Shown: piece after piece, positions 42,025 to 43,934 of the stretch | Layout of the letters: each line of letters opens with the position of its first letter | Numbering within the stretch: the stretch's first letter is position 1 | From: Shewanella sp. MBTL60-007 | Lineage (GTDB): Bacteria > Pseudomonadota > Gammaproteobacteria > Enterobacterales > Shewanellaceae | Assembly (NCBI RefSeq): GCF_019654915.1 | Contig: NZ_BPET01000053.1 | Location: 1-43,934 of the forward strand | Direction: 5' to 3' | DNA: 43,934 nucleotides | Notes under the pieces: generated by a model | Seen by the model: the letters and a program-made list of their open reading frames with translations, nothing else | Databases searched by the model: none | Told to the model about the DNA's origin: nothing | Program-made: the position numbers and the translations under genes

Positions 42025-43934
42025 ATGATGGATACCTACACGCTTAAGCAGGACGCCACAATTGTTGAGCTGTCCGGCAATATCAATACCAAAAACAATC
42101 AAGGTGAAGAGCTAACACTTCGCCTTGGAGACACCTTAAAACAGAATATAACTTTTACTATTTCTGCTGGCACCACGTTCACATTACAGTACAGCGATGG
42201 TACGACTACCACACAGGATGACTTAGTTATCAGCCCAATCGCTACTGACAATGACGTCCAACCAAGCGAAATGATAGAAACGGAACTCGATCCTGAAATC
42301 GTAGCCTTACAGGAACAGCTCCTCAGTGGCGAAGATCCAACGGAGAGCCTACCCGATACTGCGGCAGGTGATACACCCCAAACTGCAAATGAAGGCGGCG
42401 GCTATATTGCCGTTAACCGAACGGGTGACGAAACCCTTGCCAACGCAGGACATGACACAGCAGGCTTTGCGCAAGTAGAACTCCCTCCGATAGATGAATT
42501 ACCTGTTTTTTTAACAGAGTTTGCTCTTCCTAGGCTCTCAGCACGTGCCGTCACTCTGTACGAGAGACACTTAGAGCAGGGATCAGAACCTCAAGCTACA
42601 CTGCTGTCTCAGACAGAAAGCGTGTCCGTGAACGTTCAAGCAGGTATCCAATCCCTTAGCATTAATGGAATAGCCGTTTTTACTGATGGTGAGTTTGTAG
42701 GGCCCGTATCTATCACGACCCAATATGGTGTCTTAACGATTAGTAGTTATGACTCTATCAATTCGGTATTAACCTACAGTTATACCTTAGTCGCTGCGCT
42801 CGACCATTCAGACTCAGACGCCCTGTCAGAACTCTTCCTACTGCAGCTCACTGACAACCAAGGGGTACAAACCACAACGTTAGTCACTGCAAACGTCGTT
42901 GATGACGCACCAAGCGGATTAGATGATAGTAACCAAATCAGTCAGAATGACTTAGATGGTGTAATAGGTAATGTTCTTATAAACGACACTCTTGGTGCCG
43001 ATTTAGCCGCTGTAACCCAAGTAAGTAATAGCGAAAATAGCAGCAGTGATATTGCCGCTAACACGGTTATATCTGGAGTTTATGGTTCACTTATCATTTC
43101 TGCCGACGGTAGCTATAGCTACCAATTAAACAACCTGCTACCAGAGGTACAAGCGCTTGCTTTAGGTGAGCAACTGCTAGAGACCTTTAACTATCAGCTA
43201 ACCGATAGTGATGGCGACTTTGTATCTCAAGCCCTTAATATCACTATTACTGGAGAAAATGATGCTCCAGAGATCACCTCTTCTCTCGAAGATGCCCAAG
43301 GTAACGTGATTGAAGCAGGCGTGCTCGTTGGAGGTAATATAGAAACGGCAGGGATAGCGCAAGCTAGCGGTATGCTAACGGCCAATGATGTAGATAATGG
43401 TGCCGTACTCACATGGCAACTTGATGACGATCCTGTGACTCCATATGGAATCTTCACTCTTAATGAATCTACTGGTGAGTGGTTATTCACTTTAAATAAC
43501 GAGCTCGCTAATAGCTTGGCTTATGGCGATGAGTTCACCGAAAGCTTTACCATCACGGTCACCGATGAGTATGGTTTATCGGATACCCAAGTGGTCACCA
43601 TTACCATCACAGGTACCAACGACATACCTGAGATCACCTCCTCTGCTGCAGCCGCGATGGGCGATGTGGTCGAGGCTGGTGTGCAGCCTGGGGGCAACGA
43701 GCCTGAGCCCGGCAGCTTAGTGGCTTCTGACACTCTCACCGCCGATGATGTCGATAACGGTGCCACTTGGACTTGGAGCGGCAATGCCGTCGGCAGCTAC
43801 GGTAACTTTGTTATCGATCCCAACACGGGTACTTGGACTTACACCCTCAATGACAACTTGTTAGTGGATCAACTAGCCCTGGGCGATAGTGAACAGGAGC
43901 AGTTCCTAGTTACCGTCACCGATGAACATGGCGC
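42025..43934 (+). CDS. bpfA: LapA/BpfA-type giant surface adhesin, N-terminal part (open at window end)
   Basis: An uninterrupted frame of about 636 codons runs to the edge of the window. The first 60 residues look like a LapA-type retention module (LSGNINTKNNQGEELTLRLG, then TFTISAGTTFTLQYSDGT). A linker follows with ALQEQLLSGEDPTESLPDT and the sequence TAAG at about 112-115, matching the LapG protease site of LapA. The typical GGGYIAVNRTGDETLANAG comes next. Further on are VCBS/cadherin-like domains with ITGENDAPEITSS and ITGTNDIPEITSS exactly 360 bases apart. ATG at 42004 or 42028 are alternative starts. Such proteins are exported by type I secretion and hold cells in biofilms. Confidence 0.85.
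   Translation, partial: MMDTYTLKQDATIVELSGNINTKNNQGEELTLRLGDTLKQNITFTISAGTTFTLQYSDGTTTTQDDLVISPIATDNDVQPSEMIETELDPEIVALQEQLLSGEDPTESLPDTAAGDTPQTANEGGGYIAVNRTGDETLANAGHDTAGFAQVELPPIDELPVFLTEFALPRLSARAVTLYERHLEQGSEPQATLLSQTESVSVNVQAGIQSLSINGIAVFTDGEFVGPVSITTQYGVLTISSYDSINSVLTYSYTLVAALDHSDSDALSELFLLQLTDNQGVQTTTLVTANVVDDAPSGLDDSNQISQNDLDGVIGNVLINDTLGADLAAVTQVSNSENSSSDIAANTVISGVYGSLIISADGSYSYQLNNLLPEVQALALGEQLLETFNYQLTDSDGDFVSQALNITITGENDAPEITSSLEDAQGNVIEAGVLVGGNIETAGIAQASGMLTANDVDNGAVLTWQLDDDPVTPYGIFTLNESTGEWLFTLNNELANSLAYGDEFTESFTITVTDEYGLSDTQVVTITITGTNDIPEITSSAAAAMGDVVEAGVQPGGNEPEPGSLVASDTLTADDVDNGATWTWSGNAVGSYGNFVIDPNTGTWTYTLNDNLLVDQLALGDSEQEQFLVTVTDEHG
43255..43934 (+). repeat. VCBS/cadherin-like 120-residue repeats in the adhesin
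   Basis: The repeat boundary ENDAPEITSS (43255) recurs as TNDIPEITSS (43615), giving a period of 360 bases or 120 residues. Shared internal landmarks are LTANDVDNGA / LTADDVDNGA, GEWLFTLN / GTWTYTLN and ITVTDEYG / VTVTDEHG. The second unit is cut by the window edge, and more are expected beyond it. Confidence 0.85.

Noticed and set aside
43227..43784. Two leftward frames in the adhesin region
   Set aside because: Shadows of the repeat-containing adhesin, which keeps one open frame across both.
1..43934. CRISPR arrays, tRNA genes, toxin-antitoxin pairs, retrons or phage modules
   Set aside because: No regularly spaced short repeats, cloverleaf sequences, paired small genes, reverse transcriptase or phage proteins were seen in the window.

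Overview
The window looks like chromosomal DNA of a marine gammaproteobacterium, most likely Shewanella. This rests on gene order and protein character (no search was run): gppA-rhlB divergent from trxA-rho; prmA-dusB-fis; the lptM/lysA/dapF/yigA/xerC/yigB block; cyaY and cyaA next to hemCDXY; a Wolinella-type fumarate reductase operon; and a BpfA/LapA-type giant adhesin directly after hemY, the position I recall for bpfA in Shewanella.

Layout. 1-600: the 5' end of a 16S rRNA gene, leaving the window leftward, with leader, boxA and tandem P2 and P1 promoters. 1.2-4.8 kb: a secreted thioredoxin-like protein convergent with an Oar-like TonB-dependent receptor. 5.2-9.7 kb: gppA (short form) and rhlB leftward, trxA and rho rightward. 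9.8-15.1 kb: a LysR regulator, then a leftward quinol:fumarate reductase operon with two tandem cytochrome b paralogues. 15.5-17.9 kb: prmA, dusB, fis. 17.8-19.6 kb: an AAA ATPase (DUF4143-type) gene sitting between two diverged copies of the fis terminator region, with two 24-bp palindromes over its promoter. 19.9-21.4 kb: an exported M17 aminopeptidase. 21.5-27.7 kb: a CzcCBA-type metal efflux operon preceded by a small Cys-rich exported protein. 27.7-28.0 kb: a MITE-like element. 28.2-29.0 kb: a YtfE/RIC Fe-S repair gene with a candidate NsrR site. 29.1-34.2 kb: a lipoprotein and the yigB-xerC-yigA-dapF-lysA-lptM operon, leftward. 34.6-41.8 kb: cyaY, cyaA (leftward, UUG start), a near-perfect CRP site, then hemC-hemD-hemX-hemY. 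42.0 kb to the end: the N-terminal part of a LapA/BpfA-like adhesin, open at the window edge.

How the parts work together. Most of the window is core housekeeping: transcription termination, RNA decay, heme, lysine and cAMP synthesis, and chromosome dimer resolution. Anaerobic and nitrosative-stress respiration appears as the Frd operon with CRP-like sites, cAMP synthesis with its own CRP site, and RIC with an NsrR-like site. The accessory parts are the ATPase cassette beside fis, the metal efflux operon, the MITE and the adhesin. No complete novel defence or mobile system is evident. The most unusual signals are the ATPase cassette with its flanking duplication and operator-like palindromes, and the paired cytochrome b subunits of which only one keeps the E-pathway glutamate.
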